14,282 nt of DNA from contig JAOZSG010000040.1 of the NCBI GenBank assembly GCA_029939785.1, positions 1 to 14,282 of the forward strand, written 5' to 3'. Source of the DNA: Fidelibacterota bacterium. Lineage in GTDB: Bacteria > Fidelibacterota > UBA2242 > JAFGTP01. Numbering within the stretch: position 1 is the stretch's first letter; the number at the start of each line of letters is the position of its first letter. A program made the position numbers and the translations under genes. The notes under the pieces are model-generated. The model did not search any database and was not told where the DNA came from. It saw only the letters and a list, made by a program, of their open reading frames with translations. Positions 7,900 through 14,282 of this stretch are shown piece after piece.

Positions 7900-7966
7900 G
7901 CACCTAAAGGTGCTTTGGTCTTAGGATTGTTAATGATTTTTACAAATAGTTCCGCACCTCTGGTGC
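7900..7966. repeat. Pair of GCACC/GGTGC mini-palindromes
   Basis: GCACCTAAAGGTGC (7900-7913) and GCACCTCTGGTGC (7954-7966) are two short hairpins with nearly the same stem and the same outer context (CG before, T after). They lie 54 bases apart in the same orientation. They look like a REP-like doublet rather than terminators, since no T-run follows either of them. Confidence 0.45.
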
Positions 7967-8045
7967 TATGAAAATGTGACATAATTTTTCTTTCTTCCAA
8001 ATACAGAATCACGACTCTATTTGTAATATGTCAGATACTTATGCT

Positions 8046-8203
8046 CGTTTCCAAAGCCCTCAGGTTGTGTAAGTTGTCACTTCGGAGTCTCGCTCTTCGA
8101 TCCGTCAAAGCCGGACTTATAAGCACGAGTGTGACAGAGTTGTGAAAAAACGACATTTTCACACAGCCTGCCTTCTTTGGGAATGCCATTTAACTTGACT
8201 GTT
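8046..8203. repeat. 45-bp dispersed repeat, copy 2, interrupted by a 110-bp insertion
   Basis: The left part CGTTTCCAAAGCCCT (8046-8060) matches the start of copy 1 with three differences in 16 aligned positions. The right part (8172-8203) matches the rest of copy 1 at 28 of 32 positions. Between them lie 8061-8170, which are absent from copy 1. Removing that stretch and one copy of the flanking CCT restores a continuous repeat that aligns end to end with 7571-7615 apart from one extra T at the junction. Confidence 0.65.
8061..8170. mobile_element. 110-bp MITE-like insertion with imperfect terminal inverted repeats
   Basis: The ends are CAGGTTGTGT (8061-8070) and ACACAGCCTG (8161-8170), inverted repeats with 9 of 10 identities. 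The trinucleotide CCT flanks both sides (8058-8060 and 8171-8173), as expected for a 3-bp target duplication. Inside there are further inverted segments, TGTCAC (8075-8080) / GTGACA (8131-8136), and a perfect hairpin TGTGAAAA (8141-8148) / TTTTCACA (8156-8163). It is too short to code for a transposase. The ends resemble those of DDE-transposase insertion sequences in general form. I infer a non-autonomous derivative and cannot name the parent family. Comparison with the uninterrupted copy at 7571-7615 is the main support. Confidence 0.55.
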
Positions 8204-8222
8204 CTGTGAGGATGTTAGTAAA

Positions 8223-8242
8223 CACGGGTTTGGTAACCAGTG
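8223..8242 (-). terminator. Possible terminator of the ATPase gene
   Basis: On the minus strand, ten bases past the stop codon, CACTGGTT and AACCCGTG form an 8-base stem with one mismatch around ACCA, followed by TTTACT. The T-tract is poor, so this is a weak intrinsic-terminator candidate. It could also be another palindrome of this repeat-rich spacer. Confidence 0.3.
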
Positions 8243-8251
8243 TGATTAAAA

Positions 8252-9376
8252 CTAAGTTAAAAATTCCATATAATTATCCGTTGATATTATTTTAGTCTTA
8301 CTATTTGGGTAAGCATTTAAAAAACTATTTGGAAATTTGTTTTTCTTGTTTTTATTCCATTTAATTTCAAACCCGGATAATATTCCATTTTTTTCTTCTA
8401 TATAATCAACTTCCTGATGCTGTTTTGTCCGCCAGAAATAACAACGAATGAAATTATCTCTGTTATGCATTAATTTCATTCGTTCACTTATGATGAAATT
8501 TTCCCATAATCCACCAATATCTGTTCGCATATCTATTGAATTGAAATTTGATATTAAAGCATTCCGAATTCCATTATCATAGAAGTATATTTTTCTACTT
8601 TTTTTGAGTTCTGTTCTTAAATTTCTGGAAAGGGATTTTAATCGAAAAATTACAAATGATTTTTCCAGTAAATCCAAATATCTCATTATAGATTTTATAT
8701 CCATTCCAACAGTATTTGCCAATTCATTATATGATACAGGAGATCCTATTTGTAAAGCCAGAGCCTGGAGTAATTTTTCCAGTACTTCGGGTTTTCTTAT
8801 GTCCTGAAATGAAAATATATCTTTATATAAGTAACTACCTGAAAGGTTGTTAAGGATTTTTTGTTCTTTTCCCGGGTTATTTATTATATCCGGGTACATT
8901 CCATAGATTAGTCGAGTGGAAAGTAGTCTTTTTTCTTCCAAATATGAGGAATGGTTAATCATTTCTTCAGTTGATATTGGAAGTAATGTATATTGGAATT
9001 TTCTGCCTGTAAGTGGTTCATTAATTTTGTTTGATAAATCTATAACAGATGATCCTGTTGCTAATATTTGAATATTTGAAATTTGATCGATCATGAGTTT
9101 TAAGGTTATACCAATATTTTCAACTCTTTGTGCTTCATCAATAAGGATTAATTTATTGTCACCAATAATATTTTTCAGAACAGTTGATGTTGAATTTTTT
9201 AATAATGCTCTGATGTCAGGCTCATCACAGTTTAGGTAGAGAGTTTTTTCTTTTGATGCTTGTTTAATTTGATTCAGTATTGTTGTTTTTCCTGTTTGTC
9301 TTGGACCATATATCAGGAATATTTTTTTTTGGAACCAATCTTTTTCCAAATGCTGTAATAATATTCTTTTAACCAT
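8252..9376 (-). CDS. AAA+ ATPase with DUF4143 / PD-(D/E)XK-like C-terminal domain
   Basis: The product is 374 residues from the ATG at 9376, which has AAGGA eight bases upstream. Residues about 15-170 are the P-loop domain: Walker A GPRQTGKT (24-31), Walker B LILIDEAQ (76-83) and the sensor segment ILATGSS. A winged-helix-like stretch follows (SPVSYNELANTVGMDIKSIMRYLDLLEKS). The DUF4143 region keeps nuclease-fold residues: LWENF (Glu292), QEVDY (Asp324) and FEIKW (Glu337/Lys339). Such ATPases are common, patchily distributed and often present in many copies. Their function is not settled, and they have been linked to DNA or mobile-element processes only by inference. The frame continues another 51 codons upstream to 9529, but that extension runs through a long palindrome and does not resemble the family, so I reject it. 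The gene is flanked by repeat-rich DNA on one side and the palindrome on the other, which suggests an accessory insertion between selA and tatC. Confidence 0.9.
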   Translation of the reverse strand: MVKRILLQHLEKDWFQKKIFLIYGPRQTGKTTILNQIKQASKEKTLYLNCDEPDIRALLKNSTSTVLKNIIGDNKLILIDEAQRVENIGITLKLMIDQISNIQILATGSSVIDLSNKINEPLTGRKFQYTLLPISTEEMINHSSYLEEKRLLSTRLIYGMYPDIINNPGKEQKILNNLSGSYLYKDIFSFQDIRKPEVLEKLLQALALQIGSPVSYNELANTVGMDIKSIMRYLDLLEKSFVIFRLKSLSRNLRTELKKSRKIYFYDNGIRNALISNFNSIDMRTDIGGLWENFIISERMKLMHNRDNFIRCYFWRTKQHQEVDYIEEKNGILSGFEIKWNKNKKNKFPNSFLNAYPNSKTKIISTDNYMEFLT

Positions 9377-9409
9377 AATAAAATTCCTTATATTAATAGT
9401 TAAATATAT

Positions 9410-9471
9410 AACTTTACTGGAACATAATCCAGAAAAGTTATAACTATTTTGGATTATGTTCCAGTAAAGTT
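9410..9471. repeat. 62-bp near-perfect palindrome upstream of the ATPase gene
   Basis: The two 31-base halves are complementary at all but two positions (9432/9449 and 9435/9446) and have no spacer. The outer 22 bases (9410-9431 and 9450-9471) match perfectly. Each arm contains a smaller dyad, CTGGA-N6-TCCAG on the left (9418-9433 region) and the same with one change on the right, so the whole looks like a 16-base dyad repeated in inverted orientation. It lies 34 bases before the ATPase ATG. A TATATT hexamer (minus strand, 9408-9403) sits immediately on the gene side, so the palindrome would cover the -35 region of such a promoter. It could be an operator, an RNA hairpin or a small palindromic mobile element. 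Confidence 0.8.
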
Positions 9472-9498
9472 GGTTTTTGTGGAATATGTTGATTCTTG

Positions 9499-9515
9499 CA
9501 TTGACATGGTCAATG
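9499..9515. promoter_or_regulatory. Operator-like dyad CATTGAC-ATG-GTCAATG
   Basis: Perfect 7-bp arms flank a 3-base centre in the spacer between the ATPase gene and tatC. The dyad contains TTGACA on the plus strand, but no matching -10 box lies at the right distance. The nearest TATAAT hexamers are at 9541-9546 and 9577-9582 and lack good -35 partners. The size and symmetry suit a dimeric regulator, but this is pattern evidence only. Confidence 0.3.
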
Positions 9516-9641
9516 TACTCCAAGAACAATTCCAGAAGGATATAATAAAGGCTTAAAATTGTTAAAATAATTAAGGTATAATATACAAAATTCTGTTAAG
9601 TTTAGCGTTGTTTTAAAATAATAGAATAAAGATGTTTATAG

Positions 9642-10397
9642 ATGACTAATAGCAAAAAAGAAAATAAAAAAGATGTTGAAGAAATGGGATTTCTTGATCA
9701 TCTTGAAGAACTTAGATGGAGATTGATTAAAATATTGATAGCAGTTGTTGTATTTGCAGTTGCATCATTTATAGTCTCTGATTTTTTTATTGAATTATTA
9801 CTTTTACCATCAAAAAGAGTAGAGTCGGAAATGATAATTCAGGTGTTAAAAATACAGGGAATGTTAATGTTGAAATTCTGGGTAGCATTTATAATGGGTG
9901 CTGTATTTTCTATACCGGTAATAGCTTATCAATTTTGGGCCTTTATCGCTCCGGGAATGTATAAAAGTGAAAGAAAATGGGGACCTGCACTTGTCATTAG
10001 TATAACTCTATTTTTTCTTGTCGGTGCTTCTTTTGCCTATTTTGTAATTATACCTTTTGCTATGGATTTTTTAATTGGGATTGGAACAATAGACATTAAA
10101 AAGCAGATTTCTCTTACGTATTATTCCAAATTTGTTTTACAATTGATTGTTGCTACAGGAGTTATTTTTCAGATGCCTGTATTATCATTTTTACTGACAA
10201 AGATGGGGTTTATCTCAAAAGAATTTCTTAGAAAATATTGGCGATATGCTGTAGTTATTTCTATGATACTGGCTGCATTTATTACGCCTCCTGATCCTAT
10301 TAGTATGTTGATGATGGGTATTCCGTTATTATTTTTATATGAATTAAGTATTATAATTTCGGGTATTGCGGGAAAAAGCAAAGAGGAAGAAGATTAA
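9642..10397 (+). CDS. tatC: Sec-independent (Tat) protein translocase subunit TatC
   Basis: TatC is the inner-membrane receptor for twin-arginine signal peptides and exports folded proteins with TatA/TatB. The 251-residue product has the family length and six hydrophobic segments. Diagnostic motifs are visible: FLDHLEELRWRL at the cytoplasmic N-terminus (17-28), YQFWAFIAPGMYKSER (96-111), FQMPVLSFLL (176-185), and AAFITPPDPISMLMMGIPLL followed by LYELSI near the end. The N-terminus carries a short lysine-rich extension, and the C-terminus is charged. The Shine-Dalgarno is weak. TATAAT at 9577-9582 could serve as its -10 box, but the -35 is poor. tatA and tatB are not adjacent and must lie elsewhere. 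The next gene starts 21 bases downstream and is probably co-transcribed. Confidence 0.96.
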   Translation: MTNSKKENKKDVEEMGFLDHLEELRWRLIKILIAVVVFAVASFIVSDFFIELLLLPSKRVESEMIIQVLKIQGMLMLKFWVAFIMGAVFSIPVIAYQFWAFIAPGMYKSERKWGPALVISITLFFLVGASFAYFVIIPFAMDFLIGIGTIDIKKQISLTYYSKFVLQLIVATGVIFQMPVLSFLLTKMGFISKEFLRKYWRYAVVISMILAAFITPPDPISMLMMGIPLLFLYELSIIISGIAGKSKEEED

Positions 10398-10418
10398 AAG
10401 GATAGTAGTAATATTATT

Positions 10419-11399
10419 ATGATAAAATCATCAGTAGAACTATTGTTTAACCCAATATTAAGTGAATTAAAACTTAGTCATCAAAGATTTTCTGATCTTT
10501 TTGTTTCTGATGTATATATTATTGACAAAGCGGTTAAATATTTACAACAGCAGAGCAGTAAAAAATTACGTCCGGCGTTTTTGCTATTATCAGCAAAAAT
10601 GTGTGGTGAATTAAATGATTTTTCTATAATTAATGCAGTTATTGTTGAAGCTCTGCATTCTGCCTCTCTTATTCATGACGATGTGGTTGATAATTCAAGT
10701 ACAAGGCGAGGAGTTGCTTCTTTAAAGGAAATATATGGAAATAAAGGAGCTGTTTTATTAGGTGATTATATTTTTAGTAAATGTATTTTGATGCTTCTGG
10801 AATATAAAAATTTTGAGGCTCTTGAATTATTTGCAAATTATGTAAACCAATTATGCCTTGGTGAATTGAAACAATTCGAGGAATTGGATTATCGGAATAT
10901 GGACGAACGTGAATATTTAAAACGAATAGAACAAAAGACATCTTCATTATTTTCTGTTGCTTGTGGACTTGGAGCGATTGCAGTTAATGGTAATGAAATA
11001 ATGAAAAAGGATTTAATTGAATTTGGAAGAAATTTTGGAATTGCTTTTCAGATAAAAGATGATATTCTGGACTATATGGGAAATGAAGTTGAAATAGGAA
11101 AACCAATTGGACTTGATATATCTTTTAATAATATTACTGCACCCTTGATTTATGGATATAAAAATGCATCAAGTGATATGAAAATGCAAATTGATGAAAT
11201 TTTAAATAAAAAAACTAATAATGACAATTTTTTTGAATTACGAGAAATATTAGAAAAAGCTGGTGGATTTTCAGAAGCAGAAGAGAAGATAGTTGAGTAT
11301 TCTGTTAAATGTGAAACTATTATAAATAATTTTCCATCATCACCTGCAAAACAATCATTAATTGATTTAGTGAAATTTAATCAAAATAGAAGTTTATAA
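10419..11399 (+). CDS. Long-chain (E)-polyprenyl diphosphate synthase
   Basis: This 326-residue enzyme condenses isopentenyl diphosphate onto an allylic diphosphate to make a long all-trans prenyl chain, probably the quinone side chain. Visible motifs are KKLRP (48-52, substrate phosphate binding), the first aspartate-rich motif LIHDDVVD (Asp87, Asp88, Asp91) with the following STRRG, and the second aspartate-rich motif QIKDDILD (Asp214, Asp215, Asp218). The residues four and five before the first motif are small (Ser83, Ala82). That favours long products such as hepta- or octaprenyl diphosphate over farnesyl or geranylgeranyl. I leave out a symbol because IspB- and HepT-type functions cannot be separated here. 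It follows tatC by 21 bases. The AAGGA right after the tatC stop is rather far from this ATG. Confidence 0.92.
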   Translation: MIKSSVELLFNPILSELKLSHQRFSDLFVSDVYIIDKAVKYLQQQSSKKLRPAFLLLSAKMCGELNDFSIINAVIVEALHSASLIHDDVVDNSSTRRGVASLKEIYGNKGAVLLGDYIFSKCILMLLEYKNFEALELFANYVNQLCLGELKQFEELDYRNMDEREYLKRIEQKTSSLFSVACGLGAIAVNGNEIMKKDLIEFGRNFGIAFQIKDDILDYMGNEVEIGKPIGLDISFNNITAPLIYGYKNASSDMKMQIDEILNKKTNNDNFFELREILEKAGGFSEAEEKIVEYSVKCETIINNFPSSPAKQSLIDLVKFNQNRSL

Positions 11400-11469
11400 T
11401 AATTTTAATTGGATTCTTTATTTCAATCAGTTTTAATATAAAATCATACTTAATAGGATAAGAAAAAAA

Positions 11470-12573
11470 ATGTCAATAAAAGTTTTATTTGACTTAAAAA
11501 AAGAATATTATTTCAACTCATTATACCCTTTATATAAAGAGTTGTCGAAAGATCCTGATTATGATTTATGGATTAATATAGGTAAGGATCACAAGCGATT
11601 TTTGGGAATATTTCTTTTTTCCAATAAAAAGAGATTGCAGTCAACACTTGAAAAACAAGGATATAAAGTCACGGATAAAATTAAAGGGTATGATCTGATT
11701 GTTTGTGGTGATGCTCTTAAAAATCCTCAGAAATATGATCAGGATATTGTAAAAATTCATCTGGATCATGGTGTTGGTATCAAAACCTTACGTATAAGGA
11801 ATATTGTAAAACAAAAAAATCAACATTACCATGTCTTTCTTGAAGGACAATATTGGTATGATTATATAAAGAGTCTTGGATGGGATAATAAGGCAACATT
11901 TTATACAAATACAGGAATACCCAAACTTGACCCATTATTTTGGCAGGGATATTATGATAATAAAAAATTAATAAAACAATTGAAAATAGATCCGGCCAAG
12001 AAAACTGTTCTTTTTGCACCATCATACAAACCAAGTTGTATTGAATTTATTCGGGAGAAAATAACTGATCTACTGCCTGATTATAATTTGATAATTAAAC
12101 TGCATCCTTATAGTTGGGGCGGGAAATATGCTTCTCACTCACAACATCGATTTTATGAAAAATTAGCAGATAATTATCAGGAAGTCTTTTTAATACCTGA
12201 AAATGATTATGACATTTATCCTTATCTATATTTGGCTGATACAATGGTCAGCGATACATCCAGTGTGATAAATGAGTTTTTAGCAATGGGTAAATTTGGT
12301 ATTATCTATGTGCTTCCCTTTGAAAAGTTGAATCATTCTGATGGTATGCCTGCTTTATCTATTGATCCAAAAGAATGGTTAAAAGGTGCTTTCCCTCATA
12401 TGTTTAATCCGGGAGATTTAATACATGCAGTTAAATCTGCTTTAAATCCAACACAAAAAATGGTAGATAAACTTGAAGAATACCGGAATTACTTTTTTTC
12501 GGGTCTTGATGGAAAGGCAGGAATGAGAGTAAAACGTGAAATTGACAAACTAATGAAAGATAGAAAATTTTGA
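11470..12573 (+). CDS. CDP-glycerol glycerophosphotransferase family protein
   Basis: This 367-residue protein has the GT-B-like layout of the Glyphos_transf family, whose best-known members polymerise teichoic acid from CDP-glycerol. Supporting motifs are LDHGVGIKT (98-106, the usual HG..K segment), TGIPKLD (148-154), VLFAPSYKPS (180-189, equivalent to the family APT segment), IIKLHPY (208-214) and VSDTSSVINEFLAMGK (260-275), the conserved serine/glutamate loop near the nucleotide. There is no signal peptide or membrane helix, so it should act on the cytoplasmic face. It sits directly before a heptosyltransferase-like gene and waaA. In this Gram-negative context I infer transfer of a glycerophosphate-like or related group to lipopolysaccharide core or a capsule precursor rather than to teichoic acid. 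The donor and acceptor cannot be read from the sequence. An AGGA lies 11 bases upstream of the ATG. Confidence 0.82.
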   Translation: MSIKVLFDLKKEYYFNSLYPLYKELSKDPDYDLWINIGKDHKRFLGIFLFSNKKRLQSTLEKQGYKVTDKIKGYDLIVCGDALKNPQKYDQDIVKIHLDHGVGIKTLRIRNIVKQKNQHYHVFLEGQYWYDYIKSLGWDNKATFYTNTGIPKLDPLFWQGYYDNKKLIKQLKIDPAKKTVLFAPSYKPSCIEFIREKITDLLPDYNLIIKLHPYSWGGKYASHSQHRFYEKLADNYQEVFLIPENDYDIYPYLYLADTMVSDTSSVINEFLAMGKFGIIYVLPFEKLNHSDGMPALSIDPKEWLKGAFPHMFNPGDLIHAVKSALNPTQKMVDKLEEYRNYFFSGLDGKAGMRVKREIDKLMKDRKF

Positions 12574-13601
12574 GTTTGACTGAAAATCCACAAAAAATTT
12601 TAATAATGAGATTAAGTTCTTTGGGAGATATTGTAAATCTGACAGTAATATTTTCAAAACTTCGCAAAAGATTTCCGGAAGCAGAAATTGAATTTTTAGT
12701 AAAAAAACAATTTAAAGATATTGTATCACCAAATAATTATGGAATTAAAATAACAGTCTATGATTCAGCAAATGGATTGAAAGGCTGGTTGAAAATATGT
12801 AAGGAAAAACAGCAGGAAAATTTTGATATATTTTTAGATATGCACAATAATATTCGTAGTAAACTATTAAGTTTTTACGTTAGAAAAGCCAGAAAATTTC
12901 AATATAAAAAACCTTTAATGAAAAGGTTTTTACTTTTTAACTTTCATATTAATTTGTTTTCAAAATCATATAATCTGGTGGATGAATATTTAAAGGTGCT
13001 AAAACCATTGGGAATTGAAAATAATCAGCCGAAAACAGAAATCAAATTGTCTGAAGAAGTACTGGTTGATGCTCAAAATATTCTGAAACAAAAAGGTGTC
13101 AAGAAAAAATATGCTGTAATATTACCGATTTCAGTTTGGGAAACTAAAAGATATCCTTTGGAAAAATTCCCTAAAATTGCTGATTATCTTACCGGTGAAA
13201 AAGATATGGATGTAGTATGGCTTGGCGGTAAAGCTGATACATATTTGAATCAGTTTGATATCAATGCTGAGCATAATTTTAAAATAGTTGGTGAAACATC
13301 ATTGATGGAATCTATTGCTATTTTGGCAAAATCTGAAATAGTCATTGCCAACGATACCGGGTTACCTTATGCTGCTCAGGCTGTTGGTACACCGGCATTA
13401 ATAATATTTGGGCCATCTTCAAGAGAAACAAGTGCAGGGTATGTACAAAATGGTAGCATGGTATTGGAAAAAAAAATATGGTGCCGTCCATGCTCAAAAG
13501 GTGATCGTAAATGTTTTAGGAAAGAACGATATTGTATGCAATACTCCATGAATGAAATAAATCAATATATAAACAAAATAATTTCCGGAGAATCTCAATG
13601 A
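12570..13601 (+). CDS. Glycosyltransferase family 9 (heptosyltransferase-like)
   Basis: This 343-residue enzyme belongs to the WaaC/WaaF/WaaQ type, which adds heptose from ADP-heptose to the inner core of lipopolysaccharide. The N-terminus has KILIMRLSSLGDIV (9-22), whose Asp20 is the expected catalytic base. The second domain has ETKRYPLEKFPKIADYL (191-207), VWLGG and IANDTGLPYAAQAVGTPALIIFGPS (259-283). The usual PMH of the donor loop is replaced by LPY, so the donor sugar may differ. Four cysteines near the end (305, 308, 315, 322) form the Cys-rich tail common in this family. The start is a TTG that overlaps the preceding stop (TTGA). The first internal ATG (12609) would remove the first beta strand, so TTG at 12570 or 12576 is preferred. 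The stop overlaps the next ATG (ATGA at 13598-13601), which supports a tightly coupled operon. Confidence 0.88.
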   Translation: MSLTENPQKILIMRLSSLGDIVNLTVIFSKLRKRFPEAEIEFLVKKQFKDIVSPNNYGIKITVYDSANGLKGWLKICKEKQQENFDIFLDMHNNIRSKLLSFYVRKARKFQYKKPLMKRFLLFNFHINLFSKSYNLVDEYLKVLKPLGIENNQPKTEIKLSEEVLVDAQNILKQKGVKKKYAVILPISVWETKRYPLEKFPKIADYLTGEKDMDVVWLGGKADTYLNQFDINAEHNFKIVGETSLMESIAILAKSEIVIANDTGLPYAAQAVGTPALIIFGPSSRETSAGYVQNGSMVLEKKIWCRPCSKGDRKCFRKERYCMQYSMNEINQYINKIISGESQ

Positions 13602-14282
13602 CCATTTGGATGCTGATATATAATATTATAATTGTACCACTTGGAATTTTTATTGTTTCTTTATTTTCACTTTTTAATGAGAAGTTAAAAAAAGGGGTAA
13701 AAGGTCGGAAAAAGAGTTGGAAAAAGCTGAAGAATTTCAGGAAGATAAATCCAAATGAGGAAATTTTTCTCATTCATTCTGCATCTCTTGGTGAATTTGA
13801 ACAGGCAAAACCGGTTATCCGAGGCTTGAAAACAATTCGCCCTGATATTACTATTGTTGTTACTTTTGCATCACCAAGTGGTTATGAAAATGCTGAAAGA
13901 ATGAATGAAGTCGCATTATTACTTTATTTACCTGTTGATTCTTTTTTCAGAATGAAAAGATTTCTGAATATATTGAAACCGAAAAAAATTATTTTTGTAA
14001 CTTATGAATTATGGCCAAATTTTATAATTAATGCAATGAAGAAAAAAATTCCGACATACTTAATGTCTGCTAGAATTAGAGAGAATAGTAAAAAATGGTT
14101 ATTTCCAACCAGAGGTTTTTTTAGATATTTATATAAATCTGTTGATTATATTTTTACTGTCAGTGAAAATGATAAGAAAGTGTTGGAAAAATTAATAGGT
14201 GAAAAAGATATTCGTGTTTTACATCTGGGTGATACAAGATATGATCAGGTAATAGAAAGAGCAAAAAAAAGAATTAATAAAC
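13598..14282 (+). CDS. waaA: 3-deoxy-D-manno-octulosonic acid (Kdo) transferase, N-terminal part (3' end outside window)
   Basis: WaaA (KdtA) transfers Kdo from CMP-Kdo to lipid A precursor at the inner face of the inner membrane. The ATG has GGAG (13587-13590) at 7-base spacing and overlaps the previous stop. About 228 residues are visible before the window ends. An N-terminal hydrophobic anchor (about 5-26) is followed by a lysine-rich stretch. Then come IFLIHSASLGEFEQAKPVI, with the catalytic Glu66 of the HASxGE motif, VVTFASPSGYE, FVTYELWPNFI (the conserved E-LWPN segment), YLMSARI, and VDYIFTVSENDKK leading to LGDTRYD. All are characteristic of the family. The C-terminal CMP-Kdo binding domain is cut off by the window edge, not by a mutation. 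The gene strongly supports a lipopolysaccharide-producing host. Confidence 0.95.
   Translation, partial: MTIWMLIYNIIIVPLGIFIVSLFSLFNEKLKKGVKGRKKSWKKLKNFRKINPNEEIFLIHSASLGEFEQAKPVIRGLKTIRPDITIVVTFASPSGYENAERMNEVALLLYLPVDSFFRMKRFLNILKPKKIIFVTYELWPNFIINAMKKKIPTYLMSARIRENSKKWLFPTRGFFRYLYKSVDYIFTVSENDKKVLEKLIGEKDIRVLHLGDTRYDQVIERAKKRINK

Larger units (their letters stand above)
7440..8251. other. Repeat-rich intergenic region without a credible gene
   Basis: About 0.8 kb lies between selA and the convergent ATPase gene. Only short frames are open, none with a ribosome binding site or a recognisable family. Parts of it (about 7820-7970 and 8040-8170) are visibly richer in G+C than the rest of the window. 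It contains two copies of a roughly 45-bp repeat, a 110-bp insertion-like element inside the second copy, two GCACC/GGTGC mini-hairpins, a 7-bp stem at 7841-7858, and a possible terminator at 8223-8242. I scanned it for a tRNA-Sec gene and saw none. It looks like decayed, element-invaded DNA. Confidence 0.6.

Noticed and set aside
8083..8217. Minus-strand open stretch reading NGIPKEG and on through the 110-bp element
   Set aside because: It has no start codon or ribosome binding site. The frame is an accident of the insertion joined to the repeat.
7440..8251. Possible selC (tRNA-Sec) or selenocysteine-linked RNA next to selA
   Set aside because: No cloverleaf with a UCA anticodon or tRNA T-arm was found. 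The hairpins present are short palindromes of repeat type.
9377..9529. N-terminal extension of the ATPase by 51 codons
   Set aside because: The extension runs straight through the 62-bp palindrome and is not family-like. The ATG at 9376 has AAGGA at good spacing and begins the usual domain.
1..14282. CRISPR array, rRNA, tRNA or phage genes
   Set aside because: No regularly spaced repeats, tRNA-like folds, rRNA segments or phage structural motifs were seen.

Overview
The window is AT-rich DNA from a Gram-negative bacterium. WaaA/KdtA (Kdo transferase) and a heptosyltransferase-like enzyme imply lipopolysaccharide. Spacer DNA is even richer in AT, and UGA is used as a normal stop. The class III cyclase joined to TolB-like and TPR modules, together with the base composition, would suit a lineage of the FCB (Fibrobacteres-Chlorobi-Bacteroidetes) superphylum or a neighbouring candidate phylum. 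That placement is a guess. Nothing here fixes the phylum, and SelA also argues for selenocysteine use in the genome.

Layout. (1) 1-2111, plus strand: the end of trkA and a complete trkH, overlapping by ATGA, form a potassium uptake operon. (2) 2276-5087, minus strand: a large membrane-anchored adenylate cyclase with a TolB-like/TPR periplasmic part, followed by a 48-codon probable lipoprotein carrying a tandem decapeptide. (3) 5189-5947, plus strand: a membrane-anchored protein with divergent CBS-like segments, transcribed away from the cyclase. (4) 6042-7439, plus strand: selA, selenocysteine synthase. (5) 7440-8251: about 0.8 kb without a credible gene but rich in repeats. It holds two copies of a roughly 45-bp repeat, and the second copy is split by a 110-bp insertion with imperfect terminal inverted repeats and a 3-bp target duplication. 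It also holds several short strong hairpins. (6) 8252-9376, minus strand: an AAA+ ATPase with a DUF4143 C-terminal region. A 62-bp nearly perfect palindrome lies just upstream of its start. (7) 9642-11399, plus strand: tatC and a long-chain polyprenyl diphosphate synthase. (8) 11470-14282, plus strand: three envelope genes read as one operon (CDP-glycerol glycerophosphotransferase family, glycosyltransferase family 9, waaA). The last runs off the window.

Most genes are conventional housekeeping or envelope genes. The parts least explained by known families are the insertion-split repeat at 8046-8203, the palindrome at 9410-9471, and the cyclase/mini-lipoprotein pair.
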